NCBI RefSeq assembly: GCF_035621135.1
Contig: NZ_CP141728.1
Location: 124,001 to 188,000, forward strand
DNA from: Sinanaerobacter sp. ZZT-01
GTDB lineage: Bacteria > Bacillota > Clostridia > Peptostreptococcales > Anaerovoracaceae
Reading direction: 5' to 3'
DNA: 64,000 bases
The notes beneath the pieces were generated by a model. That model was not told the origin of the DNA. It searched no databases and saw only the letters and a program-made list of their open reading frames with translations. Positions 53,048 through 61,913 of this stretch are shown here, one piece after another. A program made the translations under genes and the position numbers. Position 1 is the first letter of the stretch, and each line of letters opens with the position of its first letter.

Positions 53048-54478
53048 TTATAAGCTCCTTATCTTATTCACAATCTCCGCCATTCTCATTCCGTTTGATC
53101 CCTTTACTAAAACCACATCACCTGGTTTTAAAAAGTCTTCTAAGTTGTCCATAAGTGTTTCTTTTTCCTCATGATGGATGACTATTGTTTTTTTCGAGGC
53201 CGCCTCTGCTCCCTCTGAAATAAATTTTGCATTTTTTCCTATTGTTATTACCACATCCACTTCTTTATGTGAAACATATTCTCCAATCTGGTAATGGTAT
53301 TCTTCTGCAACCTCGCCCATCTCTAAAATATCGGCAAGAATCGCAACTTTCCGCGCCCCTGAGATACTCATAAGCACATCAATCGCTGCTTTCATGGAAT
53401 CAGGACTTGCATTATACGTATCGTCTATTAACTTTATACCGTTTTTGACTTCAATATTTAATCGCCGATTTGTTCCTTCCATATTAGCCAGACCCGCAGC
53501 CGCTTCCTTTAGAGAAATATCCAAAGATGCTCCGACAGCAACGGCCAGCATCGCATTCCAGCCATTGTGGTTTCCGAGCAGTGGCAATGAAAACTCTTGA
53601 CTTGTCTTTTCATGTGTAATCGTAAACTGAATTCCACTTTCGCCCAAATCTCTGCGATGACTCAGTTGAAAATCTGCATGCTCATCTTCCCCTGCTGTAA
53701 CAATCTGAAAATCTTCACAATAAGAAGCATCGTCCTTTTTCTTCTCCTGCATACATTTTGACACCATTTTTTTTGTAAGCATATCGTTATCTTCATTGAC
53801 AAAAAGTTTATTTTTATCTTGAAAAAAATCAGTAATTTCCATCTTAGCCTTTAGTATGTTTTCTCTTGTCTTCAGATATTCAATATGAGAGGTGCCGACA
53901 TTTGTAATGACTGCTAAATCGGGTCTTACAATATCTGCAAGGCGATGAATCTCACCAAATTCACTCATTCCCATTTCAAAAATGCCCACCTCGATATCTT
54001 CTTCCAGATGGAAAATAGTAAGCGGCAAGCCAATGTGATTATTATAATTACCTAGATTGCGAAGTGTTTTATATTTTTGAGAAATGACTGCATAAAGCAT
54101 TTCTTTTGTCGTCGTCTTCCCTGTGCTTCCCGTGACTCCTATTTTTTTGATGGGGAACAAAGAAAGATACCATTCGGCTAGATCCTGCAATGCTCTAGTC
54201 GTATCTTCCACTAAAAGGATTGCTGTATCCGGCCGAATTTTTTTAACTTCATCCGCTATTTGCTTGTTATGAAGGACAATTGCCGGACATCCTTTTTCCG
54301 CTGCACTTCCTGCATAAATATGTCCATCCTGTTCTTCACCCACAATAGCAAAGAATATATCGTTTGATGAAACTTCTCTGGAATCAATCGCAATTCCTTC
54401 AATCATAGTATCTGCATTACCACAAAGCAATACACCTTTTACAGCATTTTGTATCTCCATAACAGTGATTTTTTTCAT
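53048..54478 (-). CDS. murF: UDP-MurNAc-tripeptide:D-Ala-D-Ala ligase
   Basis: The 476-residue Mur ligase adds D-Ala-D-Ala to complete the pentapeptide. It has an N-terminal MurE/F-type domain (IDSREVSSNDIFFAIVGE), ATP loop GVTGSTGKTTTKEML (about 114-128), central-domain motif EMGMSEFGEIHRLA (about 169-182) and a C-terminal domain with LIDDTYNASPDSM (about 352-364). In Bacillus the neighbour of murE here is mraY; placing murF between murE and mraY matches the Gram-negative dcw order and many clostridia. It follows murE by about 50 bp. Confidence 0.95.
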   Translation of the reverse strand: MKKITVMEIQNAVKGVLLCGNADTMIEGIAIDSREVSSNDIFFAIVGEEQDGHIYAGSAAEKGCPAIVLHNKQIADEVKKIRPDTAILLVEDTTRALQDLAEWYLSLFPIKKIGVTGSTGKTTTKEMLYAVISQKYKTLRNLGNYNNHIGLPLTIFHLEEDIEVGIFEMGMSEFGEIHRLADIVRPDLAVITNVGTSHIEYLKTRENILKAKMEITDFFQDKNKLFVNEDNDMLTKKMVSKCMQEKKKDDASYCEDFQIVTAGEDEHADFQLSHRRDLGESGIQFTITHEKTSQEFSLPLLGNHNGWNAMLAVAVGASLDISLKEAAAGLANMEGTNRRLNIEVKNGIKLIDDTYNASPDSMKAAIDVLMSISGARKVAILADILEMGEVAEEYHYQIGEYVSHKEVDVVITIGKNAKFISEGAEAASKKTIVIHHEEKETLMDNLEDFLKPGDVVLVKGSNGMRMAEIVNKIRSL

Positions 54479-54529
54479 AAGGTACTTTTCCTTCCTTTCG
54501 TTTCATCCTATAAACTTCATCGGATTTAT

Positions 54530-55996
54530 TTAAAGATCCTGTATAATTCGCTGTGTTATTTCTTTATCATTGAAATAATTTTTTGCACTGCCGATGATTT
54601 GATAGCATTCATGACCTTTTCCTGCGATAATAATCACATCATTCGTTTCATAAATTTGAATTGCTTTCTGAATCGCCTTCATCCGGTTGTTTATAATCGT
54701 ATAATCACACCCGGTTTTTATGAGTCCTTTTTCAATTTCAGCTGCAATACATTTTTGGTCCTCAGTCCTTGGATTGTCACTGGTTATGATACAAAAATCA
54801 CTGAAAATACCTGCAATTTCTCCCATAATTGGACGTTTACTTCTGTCTCTGTCTCCACCGCAGCCAAAAACACAAATCAATCTTCCCGCTGTAAAATCCT
54901 TTGCAGTCTTCAATACCATGCGAAGTGCCTCCGGGGTATGCGCGTAATCAACAATTGCGGTAATTCCTTTTTCATTTGGTACAACTTCAAATCTACCCGG
55001 AACTCCTTCTAATTTATGTAAGGCAGTTTGTATGCAAGAAAATACAATACCGTTTAAAGTTGCCAGTGATGCTGCACACAAAGTATTATACAAGGTAAAT
55101 AATCCTGGTGTCTTTAGGTATAATTCTCCAATTTTTTTCTTATTTTGAAAAAAGTGAATCCCACACCCTGCTGCGTCATTTTTTATGATTTCTCCATAGA
55201 AATCTGCATTTTCATTTTTCAAAGAATAGCTGCATACTTTCCTGCCCGCCTCTTTTAACTCCTCATATAAGCGATTGCCATATGCATCATCAATATTCAC
55301 CGCACTTGTGCTGTCTCCAATAAAAAACAAGGTCTTCTTTGCTTGGTAATACTCTTCTTCCGAGCTGTGAAAGTCCATATGATCCTGCGTTAAGTTTGTA
55401 AATGCAGTATAAGAGAAATGAATGTCATCCACCCTGTGAAGTGCCAATCCATGAGAAGAAACCTCCATTGTACAGTGCTCGATCCCCTCATTTCTCATTT
55501 CACAAAACATTCGCTGTAATTCAAAGGATTCCGGAGTCGTTCTTGTAGACTCATATTCTTTATCCCCATACCGATAACCGACCGTGCCAATAACACCACA
55601 AGGATAATCTGCCTCTTCTAAAATTGCTTTCAGCATATAAGTCGTGGTCGTTTTCCCATTGGTACCTGTAATAGCAAAAACCGTCATTTTCTCCGACGGG
55701 TCTTGATAAAAATTTTTCGCAAGCTGCGAAATCACCTTTCGCGTATCGTCAGTTTGTAATACCGGTATACTCTGTAAATCAACAGCAAATTCATCTTGTG
55801 TAATTACGGCAGCAGCTCCATGAAATGCGGCTTCAACGGCATATATGTGTCCATCCGTTTGATACCCTTTCATGCATACAAATAAATTTCCTTTTTTCAC
55901 TTTACGAGAATCAATAGAGATTCCTGTAATATCCGTATCTTGCATATCCATCGGACATTTTATCCCCGTTTCGTATAACAGGTCTAAAAGTTTCAT
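54530..55996 (-). CDS. murE: UDP-MurNAc-dipeptide:meso-diaminopimelate ligase
   Basis: The 488-residue Mur ligase adds the third amino acid of the stem peptide. ATP loop FAITGTNGKTTTTYML (about 106-121), TPESFELQRMF (about 150-160), and near residue 405 TSDNPRTED. The DNPR motif is the specificity mark for meso-diaminopimelate, so the wall is probably of the DAP type; lysine enzymes have other residues there. It starts 16 bp after the PBP gene. Confidence 0.95.
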   Translation of the reverse strand: MKLLDLLYETGIKCPMDMQDTDITGISIDSRKVKKGNLFVCMKGYQTDGHIYAVEAAFHGAAAVITQDEFAVDLQSIPVLQTDDTRKVISQLAKNFYQDPSEKMTVFAITGTNGKTTTTYMLKAILEEADYPCGVIGTVGYRYGDKEYESTRTTPESFELQRMFCEMRNEGIEHCTMEVSSHGLALHRVDDIHFSYTAFTNLTQDHMDFHSSEEEYYQAKKTLFFIGDSTSAVNIDDAYGNRLYEELKEAGRKVCSYSLKNENADFYGEIIKNDAAGCGIHFFQNKKKIGELYLKTPGLFTLYNTLCAASLATLNGIVFSCIQTALHKLEGVPGRFEVVPNEKGITAIVDYAHTPEALRMVLKTAKDFTAGRLICVFGCGGDRDRSKRPIMGEIAGIFSDFCIITSDNPRTEDQKCIAAEIEKGLIKTGCDYTIINNRMKAIQKAIQIYETNDVIIIAGKGHECYQIIGSAKNYFNDKEITQRIIQDL

Positions 55997-56012
55997 GTTA
56001 TGCCCTCGCTTT

Positions 56013-58016
56013 TTATTGAAAATATAAATACACGCTTGTATTCAGAGGTACTTTTTCCCCCGCTTTTGGATATTGGTCTACAATGATAAAATTACTGTTC
56101 TCTTCCCTCGCAGGAGAAACTGTATATTGCAATGACTTCCCTCCAAGAATGCCAATCGCATCACTGAAATTTGTGCCGGTAACATTTGGCACAATCGCCA
56201 TTTGGCTATCAATTTCCTTCTGCTCTTCTTCACTATATTGCGGTACAACATTTAGGTAGCGAAGTGTCTCTTCTAAAATCATCTTAACACCCGGTGCTGC
56301 CGTCTGGCTTCCGTAATGAACGCCCTGCGGTTCATCAACAACGAGCAGAATAGCAAGCTGCGGGTCTTCCATCGGTGCCATACCAACAAAAGAAGAACAA
56401 ACTAGATTATCGCTGTATTTTCCGTCAATTACCTTATTTGCAGTACCAGTTTTTCCTCCGATACGATACCCGCTGATTTTCGCATTGCCTCCTCCTCCGA
56501 CAGATACAACCGATTCCATAATTGTACGCATTTCTTCCGCGGTCTGCTTTGAAACAACCTGACGCACAACTTTCGGTTCTATATTTTGCACTATATTTCC
56601 ATCGGAATCACGCATTTCTTTTACCAGATGAGGTTCCATAAGCTTTCCATCATTACCAATCGCAGAAATTGCTGTAATCAAACTAATCGGAGTTACTGCA
56701 ATTCCCTGTCCGTAAGACATGGTCGCAAGACCAACCGGTCCCGCCGTATCCTTGTTTTGCAGAATATTGTTTCCTTCACCCGGATAGTCAATTCTTGTTT
56801 TTTCTGTCAATCCAAACAAATCCAAATATTCATAATATTTATCCAATCCAACTCTTTGAGCCAATTGAATAAAAACCGGATTGCAGGAATTTTGCACTGC
56901 CTCGGCCAAAGTCTCTTCTCCATGCGGCTTTCCTTTTCTCCAACAATGTAACATTGTGCCTGCGACTTCATAATAATATTTGCAGACAAATTTGTCGGTT
57001 GGAGAAGTTACTCTTTCTTCTAACGCAATGGAAGTCGTAATCAATTTGAAGGTAGAACCCGGATCATATGTATCACTAATCATCGGGTTTCTCCACATTT
57101 GATTCCAATACGTCTGTTTTTGTTCGTTCGAAAGGCTTTCAACATAAGCTGCCTGCTGCGGGTCAAGAGGAACTCTCGCATTATTCGGATCATAATCCGG
57201 ACTCATAGCCATCGCTAAAATTTCTCCGGTTTTAGGGTCCATTACAATACACCATACTTGCGTTGCCTGTGTTTCAGCCTGCACTTGATCCAATGCTTTT
57301 TCTACGTAATGCTGAATGACTTCATCAATGGTCAGTACTACATTCAAGCCATCTTCTGCCTGAAAATATTTTTCCATTCCATAAGAAAGCCCGTCACCTT
57401 TTAAATCCGTATCCTTAATCCATCTTCCGGGAACTCCGCTTAAATATTTATCATACTTGAGTTCAACTCCTGAAAGTCCTCGATTGTCATCTGTTGTACT
57501 TCCAAGAATATGAGAGGCGAATGCCCCCAATGGATAATACCGCTTTACATCCTCTGCAATAGAAATACCTGAAAGCTTCGCGTTTCGTATTTGGTCTGCC
57601 TTTTCTTTATCTACATACTTTGCAACGCGAACAAGTAACTTATTTTTTGTGATGGTATCCCGAACAGACGGTTCCTCCAATTCCAAAATTTTCGATAAAG
57701 CTTTTGCAGTTTTGTCAATCATTAATTCTTTTTCTTCTTTTGTTTTTGCTGAAGCTGCAACGTCCTTAGGGCGCACCCAAATGGTATTGGTTACAGCACT
57801 AATCGCAAGTTCTTTACCATTCCGATCCAGGATAATTCCCCGTTTTGCAGGAATCGGAACATCATTTGTTTGTTGCTCAACTGCCATTTTTGCATATCTT
57901 TCGCTTGCCACTACTTGAATCCAGCCCACTCGAAACATCAAAAGCATGCAAATAAGACAAGTGCATGCAAAAATGAAAATTAATCTTTTCCTATTTTTAT
58001 TATTTGTAACAATCAT
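56013..58016 (-). CDS. Class B penicillin-binding protein with PASTA domain (FtsI/SpoVD type)
   Basis: This 667-residue transpeptidase cross-links septal peptidoglycan as the partner of FtsW. Features in order are an N-terminal membrane anchor (about 8-30), a dimerisation domain (about 50-230) and a transpeptidase domain with STFK (catalytic Ser near 321), SCN (near 376) and KTGT (near 520). The C-terminal PASTA domain starts at about 607 (VPNVTGTNFSDAIGIL). The ATG at 58016 follows GGAGG by seven bases; an upstream extension to 58214 crosses a terminator and is not used. Bacillus has two paralogues here, pbpB and spoVD; only one is present, so it may do the vegetative or the sporulation job, or both. 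Confidence 0.92.
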   Translation of the reverse strand: MIVTNNKNRKRLIFIFACTCLICMLLMFRVGWIQVVASERYAKMAVEQQTNDVPIPAKRGIILDRNGKELAISAVTNTIWVRPKDVAASAKTKEEKELMIDKTAKALSKILELEEPSVRDTITKNKLLVRVAKYVDKEKADQIRNAKLSGISIAEDVKRYYPLGAFASHILGSTTDDNRGLSGVELKYDKYLSGVPGRWIKDTDLKGDGLSYGMEKYFQAEDGLNVVLTIDEVIQHYVEKALDQVQAETQATQVWCIVMDPKTGEILAMAMSPDYDPNNARVPLDPQQAAYVESLSNEQKQTYWNQMWRNPMISDTYDPGSTFKLITTSIALEERVTSPTDKFVCKYYYEVAGTMLHCWRKGKPHGEETLAEAVQNSCNPVFIQLAQRVGLDKYYEYLDLFGLTEKTRIDYPGEGNNILQNKDTAGPVGLATMSYGQGIAVTPISLITAISAIGNDGKLMEPHLVKEMRDSDGNIVQNIEPKVVRQVVSKQTAEEMRTIMESVVSVGGGGNAKISGYRIGGKTGTANKVIDGKYSDNLVCSSFVGMAPMEDPQLAILLVVDEPQGVHYGSQTAAPGVKMILEETLRYLNVVPQYSEEEQKEIDSQMAIVPNVTGTNFSDAIGILGGKSLQYTVSPAREENSNFIIVDQYPKAGEKVPLNTSVYLYFQ

Positions 58017-58164
58017 TTTAGTCCTCCAAAGGCACAATGGATTTTTTATTATGTCTTCAGTCATTTTCGTTTCAGATTCAACGAAAAATTTGATAGTCAT
58101 AAAGTTCTTTCGTTTTTTAGCTGTTCTCTTTATCTGCAAAAAGCTGACAAGCTTTCCCACAGAT

Positions 58165-58206
58165 AAAAAACCGGATTTTCCTTGCAATATGAAATTATCC
58201 GGTTTT
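58165..58206 (-). terminator. Terminator-like hairpin between ftsL and the PBP gene
   Basis: AAACCGGAT and ATCCGGTTT form a 9-bp stem with a 20-odd base loop, followed by a T-rich run on the minus strand. It lies inside the cluster, about 60 bases past ftsL, and could lower transcription of the downstream genes relative to mraZ-rsmH-ftsL. Confidence 0.65.
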
Positions 58207-58268
58207 GCATCCACTTTATGAAATTATTTTCATCGCGTTCTATCTTATTCTATTATACAAAACACTAT

Positions 58269-58712
58269 CTAATTGTATGCCTCTTGCTTTAATGCCAACG
58301 CAAAATCCTTAATCGGTACTTCCTCTTTATTAAGATAAACATATTGATCATACGTAGGGTAAACCATTCCTAATTGTGTTTTGGCTTTTTCTTCTACAAT
58401 TTGAATATTTGACTGGCTTTTTATCTTTACGTTTAAATTTTCGATTTCACCTTCAATTACTACTGATTCTTTCACCAGCTTATTAATATTATATTTAATC
58501 TTTGCTGAATATGCCGTGCTTGCAATCAATCCTGCTGATAACACAGCAAGTACCAGGGCTAAAATCATGATCTGACACTTCTCATGCACCGTCATAGTCA
58601 TTGCAGAACTCTTTTTTTTAGTTTTCAATGGCTTTTTTTTCTTAGGCTTCATATCTAAGCCATACTTATGATAATTTTCTTGATACTCATACCATTTTTC
58701 TGCTGCTATCAT
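58269..58712 (-). CDS. ftsL: Cell division protein FtsL-like
   Basis: The 147-residue bitopic protein has a basic cytoplasmic part (about 20-40, [11 protein letters not shown]), one membrane helix (about 48-68) and an extracellular coiled coil (about 70-115), the layout of FtsL. It would join FtsQ and the septum initiator to recruit the septal synthase. Sequence conservation in FtsL is low; the call rests on layout and on the place between rsmH (ATGA overlap) and the PBP gene. Confidence 0.82.
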   Translation of the reverse strand: MIAAEKWYEYQENYHKYGLDMKPKKKKPLKTKKKSSAMTMTVHEKCQIMILALVLAVLSAGLIASTAYSAKIKYNINKLVKESVVIEGEIENLNVKIKSQSNIQIVEEKAKTQLGMVYPTYDQYVYLNKEEVPIKDFALALKQEAYN

Positions 58713-59656
58713 CTCATTTCTCCCTTTTTTTCAATTATTCTTAGCTTCGCACTTCTAGCTCTAGGGTTCAAGGTTAATTCCTGCTCAGAAGGAAGAATCG
58801 GTTTTCTCAATACCTTTTTCACATCTGATTCTTTCCCGCATACACATATAGGAAATTCTTTGGGGCATGTACAGGGGTTTAACCTTTGATTAAATCGTTC
58901 TTTTACGATACGATCTTCTAATGAATGGAACGTTATAATACATAATCGTCCCTGATCAGAAAGCACATCCAAAAAAGCATCTACTGCTCTCTCCAACTGT
59001 CCAAGTTCATCATTCACTTCAATTCGGATTGCCTGAAAGGTTCTCTTTGCGGGGTGTGGTCCATCTCTCCTCGCCGAAGCCGGTATCGCCGCCTTAATAG
59101 TTGTTACAAGCTGTCCTGTGGTTGTAATCGGTGACTTTTTTCTTTCCTTAATAATAAATTGACTAATTCGAGAAGCCCACCGTTCTTCACCATATTGACG
59201 AATAATCCTTGTTAATTCTTCTTCACTGTATGTATTGACCACTGTTTCTGCTGTAAAAGTATCTTCCGCATTCATCCTCATATCAAGCGGTGCATCTTTC
59301 ATATAAGAAAATCCTCTTTCTCCATTATCCAATTGGAACGAAGACACCCCTAAATCGAGAAGCGCTCCATCAATCGACGAAAGATTCTGTTCCTTCAATA
59401 TATTTTTGATGTCAGAGTAATTGTTTTGCACAAATATTTTTTTACAATTGTACTTCTCTAAGTTTGCAGCAGCAGCACGCAAAGCATCTTTATCACGATC
59501 AATACCAATTAAAGTCCCCTTTGAATTTAATCTTTCACAGATTCCACTTGCATGTCCGCCGCCTCCAAGAGTCCCATCCACATAAATCCCTTCCGGATTT
59601 ATGTTTAAATTTTTAATTGACTCAGAAAACAAAACCGATACATGTTTAAATTCCAT
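58709..59656 (-). CDS. rsmH: 16S rRNA (cytosine-1402-N4)-methyltransferase
   Basis: The 315-residue SAM-dependent methyltransferase modifies C1402 of 16S rRNA in the decoding centre. Motif I is [15 protein letters not shown] (about 24-38), followed by GIDRDKDAL (about 51-59), [12 protein letters not shown] (about 100-111) and the C-terminal [15 protein letters not shown] (about 238-252). Length is normal. It follows mraZ by 9 bp and overlaps ftsL by 4 bp. Confidence 0.97.
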   Translation of the reverse strand: MEFKHVSVLFSESIKNLNINPEGIYVDGTLGGGGHASGICERLNSKGTLIGIDRDKDALRAAAANLEKYNCKKIFVQNNYSDIKNILKEQNLSSIDGALLDLGVSSFQLDNGERGFSYMKDAPLDMRMNAEDTFTAETVVNTYSEEELTRIIRQYGEERWASRISQFIIKERKKSPITTTGQLVTTIKAAIPASARRDGPHPAKRTFQAIRIEVNDELGQLERAVDAFLDVLSDQGRLCIITFHSLEDRIVKERFNQRLNPCTCPKEFPICVCGKESDVKKVLRKPILPSEQELTLNPRARSAKLRIIEKKGEMR

Positions 59657-59665
59657 TAACCCCTC

Positions 59666-60097
59666 CTATATCCCGTAGCTTTCCATTTGTTCCGCAAATT
59701 CACTGGCGTCTAACATCTCTCCATTCTCCGCATTTTCATAAGCTTGCTTACTCCAAATTTCTATTTTGTTTAATACGCCGATGGTTACCAGTTCTTTTTC
59801 AATGTTTGCATAGTTTCTTAAGCTCTGCGGGATGGTGAGTCTCCCCTGCTTGTCCAGTTCGCCCTCTACCGCACTCGCGTAGAAGTAACGAACAAACGCT
59901 CTGGCTTTTGGGTCCGATACCGGAAGCTTATCCAACTTTTCATGAAACTTCGCCCACTCAGTCATTGGATAAATATAAAGACAATTGTCCAGTCCTTTGG
60001 TCAAAACACATTTATATTCCAGCTGTTCACGAAATTTCGCAGGCACAATAATTCGGCCTTTACTGTCTATTGAGTTTTGATATTCGCCCATTAACAT
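59666..60097 (-). CDS. mraZ: Transcriptional regulator MraZ
   Basis: The 143-residue protein has two AbrB-like beta modules, NSIDSKGRIIVPAKFRE (about 8-24) and GELDKQGRLTIPQSLR (about 79-94), which form a ring and bind GTGG-type direct repeats at the cluster promoter. It usually represses the dcw operon. Its predicted sites (60132-60167) overlap the promoter just upstream. First gene of the division/cell-wall cluster. Confidence 0.96.
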   Translation of the reverse strand: MLMGEYQNSIDSKGRIIVPAKFREQLEYKCVLTKGLDNCLYIYPMTEWAKFHEKLDKLPVSDPKARAFVRYFYASAVEGELDKQGRLTIPQSLRNYANIEKELVTIGVLNKIEIWSKQAYENAENGEMLDASEFAEQMESYGI

Positions 60098-60131
60098 GAA
60101 ACAATTACCCCACTATGATTTTTTGATTACT

Positions 60132-60167
60132 TCCACTATACTCCACTTTGCTCCACTTCGCAACCAC
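60132..60167 (-). promoter_or_regulatory. MraZ boxes over the mraZ promoter
   Basis: On the minus strand GTGGA occurs three times at exact 10-base steps (60156-60152, 60146-60142, 60136-60132), with a fourth GTGG 11 bases before. They overlap a promoter TTGCGA (60163-60158), 17-base spacer, TATAGT (60140-60135). This is the arrangement expected for MraZ autorepression. Confidence 0.85.
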
Positions 60168-60298
60168 AGCAAAACAAAAAAGCATCACAAAGCAATCATT
60201 TTTATCTCCATTTCATTTCTTAATAAAATATTAAGCGTTTATCTACACAATATATTGTGCTTGGACATATTCAACCTCCAAAATATCGTTTTAAAAAA

Positions 60299-60324
60299 GT
60301 GGAGCGCTCGTGGAGCGTTCGTGG
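60299..60324 (+). repeat. Second GTGG direct-repeat group, opposite orientation
   Basis: GTGG occurs at 60299, 60310 and 60321 on the plus strand, with an 11-base step; the first two units (GTGGAGCGCTC, GTGGAGCGTTC) differ in one base. They resemble MraZ boxes but with a longer step and the other orientation. Confidence 0.6.
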
Positions 60325-60406
60325 TGCATTTCTAATTTTATTGTCATTTTATAAGAGAAATAAATTTAATTTTTTTTAAATATTTATAAATTGCTTCGTT
60401 TCCAGT

Positions 60407-60435
60407 GTGACAAGATTTTTATTTTCCCATATACT
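60407..60435 (+). promoter_or_regulatory. Candidate promoter of the Cys-rich protein gene
   Basis: GTGACA (60407-60412) and TATACT (60430-60435) are 17 bases apart on the plus strand. If used, the leader would be about 110 bases and include the inverted repeat at 60486-60514. A sporulation sigma factor promoter cannot be excluded. Confidence 0.5.
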
Positions 60436-60551
60436 ATACCAACAACAAAGGATACACTTAAACAAAATCTTCTCTCTTTTCTATACATATTGATAAAGAA
60501 TTTCATTCAATATGTAATTTTGATTCTAACAATAAAAGAGAGGTATCAATC

Positions 60552-61841
60552 ATGCCAAGAAATAGAAGAAATTCTTGTCTCCCTCGCTGCGGAAGCCGCT
60601 GTTTAGGTAATGTTTGCGGCACAAACATCGATACGGAAGGCATAGATTTTACAAACGAAAAATCAAATTTAGTATACATGGATAAAGTATTTTGCTTTAC
60701 AGACGCAACCAGCTGTCCTCTAATGTTTAATTTGAATACAGGGGGGCCAAATCAAAACCGCTTTGTTACAGAGCTTACGTTAGAACCGCAAAATTGCTGT
60801 TGTTCTCCATGTACTTTAGAACCAAATGCTGTATTTAATATTGAAAACTCCTTTGTTGTCGTTGAGTACTTCAACACAAGACCACCAGGCAACCTTTCTG
60901 CTAACCAGGTTTCGCTCGATGGCTATCCTGTTGATTCGGTAGACTATTCGAACGGACAATATCTTGCTAAAACAGCCGGCATAGGCTCAATGCTCCAAAG
61001 AGAACGCTGCATGGATGCAGGTCTTCCTACAAAGGCCTTCTTTTTAATCAATAATGTAGGTCCTTGGGACATTCGAGCAAAATATGTATTAGAAGGTACT
61101 GTAAATACTGGTGGAAGAAATTGCCGTTTCTGCTGTAAAATTTCAAATGCAGATGGTACTGTAAACACCCAGCTTCCACCGTCCTGTGGATCGAGCTTTG
61201 CAATTCCGGATCTCAGTTTACCGTGCAGTATTAACGGTATCGCTCCGGATATTCGATTCCAATTCGATGCAGGAGTAGAGCTGGTCAATCCAACCTTAAC
61301 ATTAAATGGTGGCGGAAGATGTCCAAAACCAAGCTGCGGCTGCGGATGCGGTTGTGAATGTGAGCCTCAATGTGACAGGATCGTAGATTCTCTAGGCCAA
61401 AATTTCGGCAATAACTACAATCCGAATAATTTAACATTGACTCTCGCTTCAAAGGTTGCGATCGAACCGACCGTTCATATCGAAGTTGTACGCCAAACAC
61501 TGTTCTGTACCAATGCATGCGAAGCTTTAATCCCTTGTGATGGCTCCGTAAGTGCAGCAGAAGATGAAGAATGCGTCAATCCATTCCTGCCTGACTGTTC
61601 TTGTGGAAGTTCTAACGTTGCAGGCGTTCAAAGCTGTGATTATGATTCGGAGGAACTCGCCCCGATATCTACTACATGCGGTTCTGGATGCGGCACTGGA
61701 TGTGGCTGCAATGTTCAATGGAACAATAACTGTGGATGCGGATGCAGCGGAGGAAATAACGCTGGATGCCAGCAATCAACAAATTGTTCCAATACTAGAA
61801 GAGTATGTAGCTTCCATGGTTACAATGGTTGCAGTTGGTAA
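60552..61841 (+). CDS. Cysteine-rich protein of unknown function
   Basis: The 429-residue protein has about 41 cysteines, nearly 10 percent. There is a Cys/Arg-rich start (PRNRRNSCLPRCGSRC) and a CCCSPC group near residue 80. A CGCGCGCEC run near residue 265 and a Gly/Cys/Asn-rich tail (CGSGCGTGCGC, CGCGCSGG) follow. Between them are ordinary beta-rich stretches with two similar-looking units, about 40-190 and 215-320. There is no signal peptide or membrane segment. AGAGAGG lies eight bases before the ATG. Disulfide-rich coat or exosporium proteins, and metal-binding proteins, have such composition, so a spore-surface role is a guess. The gene stands alone with its own terminator, divergent from mraZ. 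Confidence 0.75.
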   Translation: MPRNRRNSCLPRCGSRCLGNVCGTNIDTEGIDFTNEKSNLVYMDKVFCFTDATSCPLMFNLNTGGPNQNRFVTELTLEPQNCCCSPCTLEPNAVFNIENSFVVVEYFNTRPPGNLSANQVSLDGYPVDSVDYSNGQYLAKTAGIGSMLQRERCMDAGLPTKAFFLINNVGPWDIRAKYVLEGTVNTGGRNCRFCCKISNADGTVNTQLPPSCGSSFAIPDLSLPCSINGIAPDIRFQFDAGVELVNPTLTLNGGGRCPKPSCGCGCGCECEPQCDRIVDSLGQNFGNNYNPNNLTLTLASKVAIEPTVHIEVVRQTLFCTNACEALIPCDGSVSAAEDEECVNPFLPDCSCGSSNVAGVQSCDYDSEELAPISTTCGSGCGTGCGCNVQWNNNCGCGCSGGNNAGCQQSTNCSNTRRVCSFHGYNGCSW

Positions 61842-61861
61842 TTTTTTATCCGGTGCAATCA

Positions 61862-61897
61862 AAAACAGCTTCCTTACATATGCAAGGAAGCTGTTTT
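61862..61897. terminator. Terminator between Cys-rich and NYN genes
   Basis: AAAACAGCTTCCTT and AAGGAAGCTGTTTT form a perfect 14-bp stem around eight bases between two convergent genes; A and T runs at the ends permit action in both directions. Confidence 0.88.
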
Positions 61898-61913
61898 GCA
61901 ATATTATAGTTTT

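Larger units (their letters stand above)
60098..60551. other. Regulatory gap between mraZ and the Cys-rich protein gene
   Basis: The 454-bp gap contains no convincing gene. It holds the mraZ promoter with GTGGA repeats (60132-60167), a palindrome CACAATATATTGTG (60246-60259) and a second GTGG repeat group (60299-60324). Further right are a candidate plus-strand promoter (60407-60435) and a leader inverted repeat CATATTGA / TCAATATG (60486-60514). Confidence 0.7.

Noticed and set aside
58017-58214. 66-residue N-terminal extension of the penicillin-binding protein
   Set aside because: It crosses a terminator hairpin and lacks a ribosome binding site; the ATG at 58016 has GGAGG and directly precedes the membrane anchor.
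60132-60324. CRISPR-like repeats
   Set aside because: The repeat units are 4-11 bases with no spacers of constant length; they fit MraZ boxes. No CRISPR array or cas gene was seen in the window.
61527-61775. Minus-strand frame inside the Cys-rich gene
   Set aside because: It is the mirror of a biased-composition coding region, with no ribosome binding site or recognisable product.
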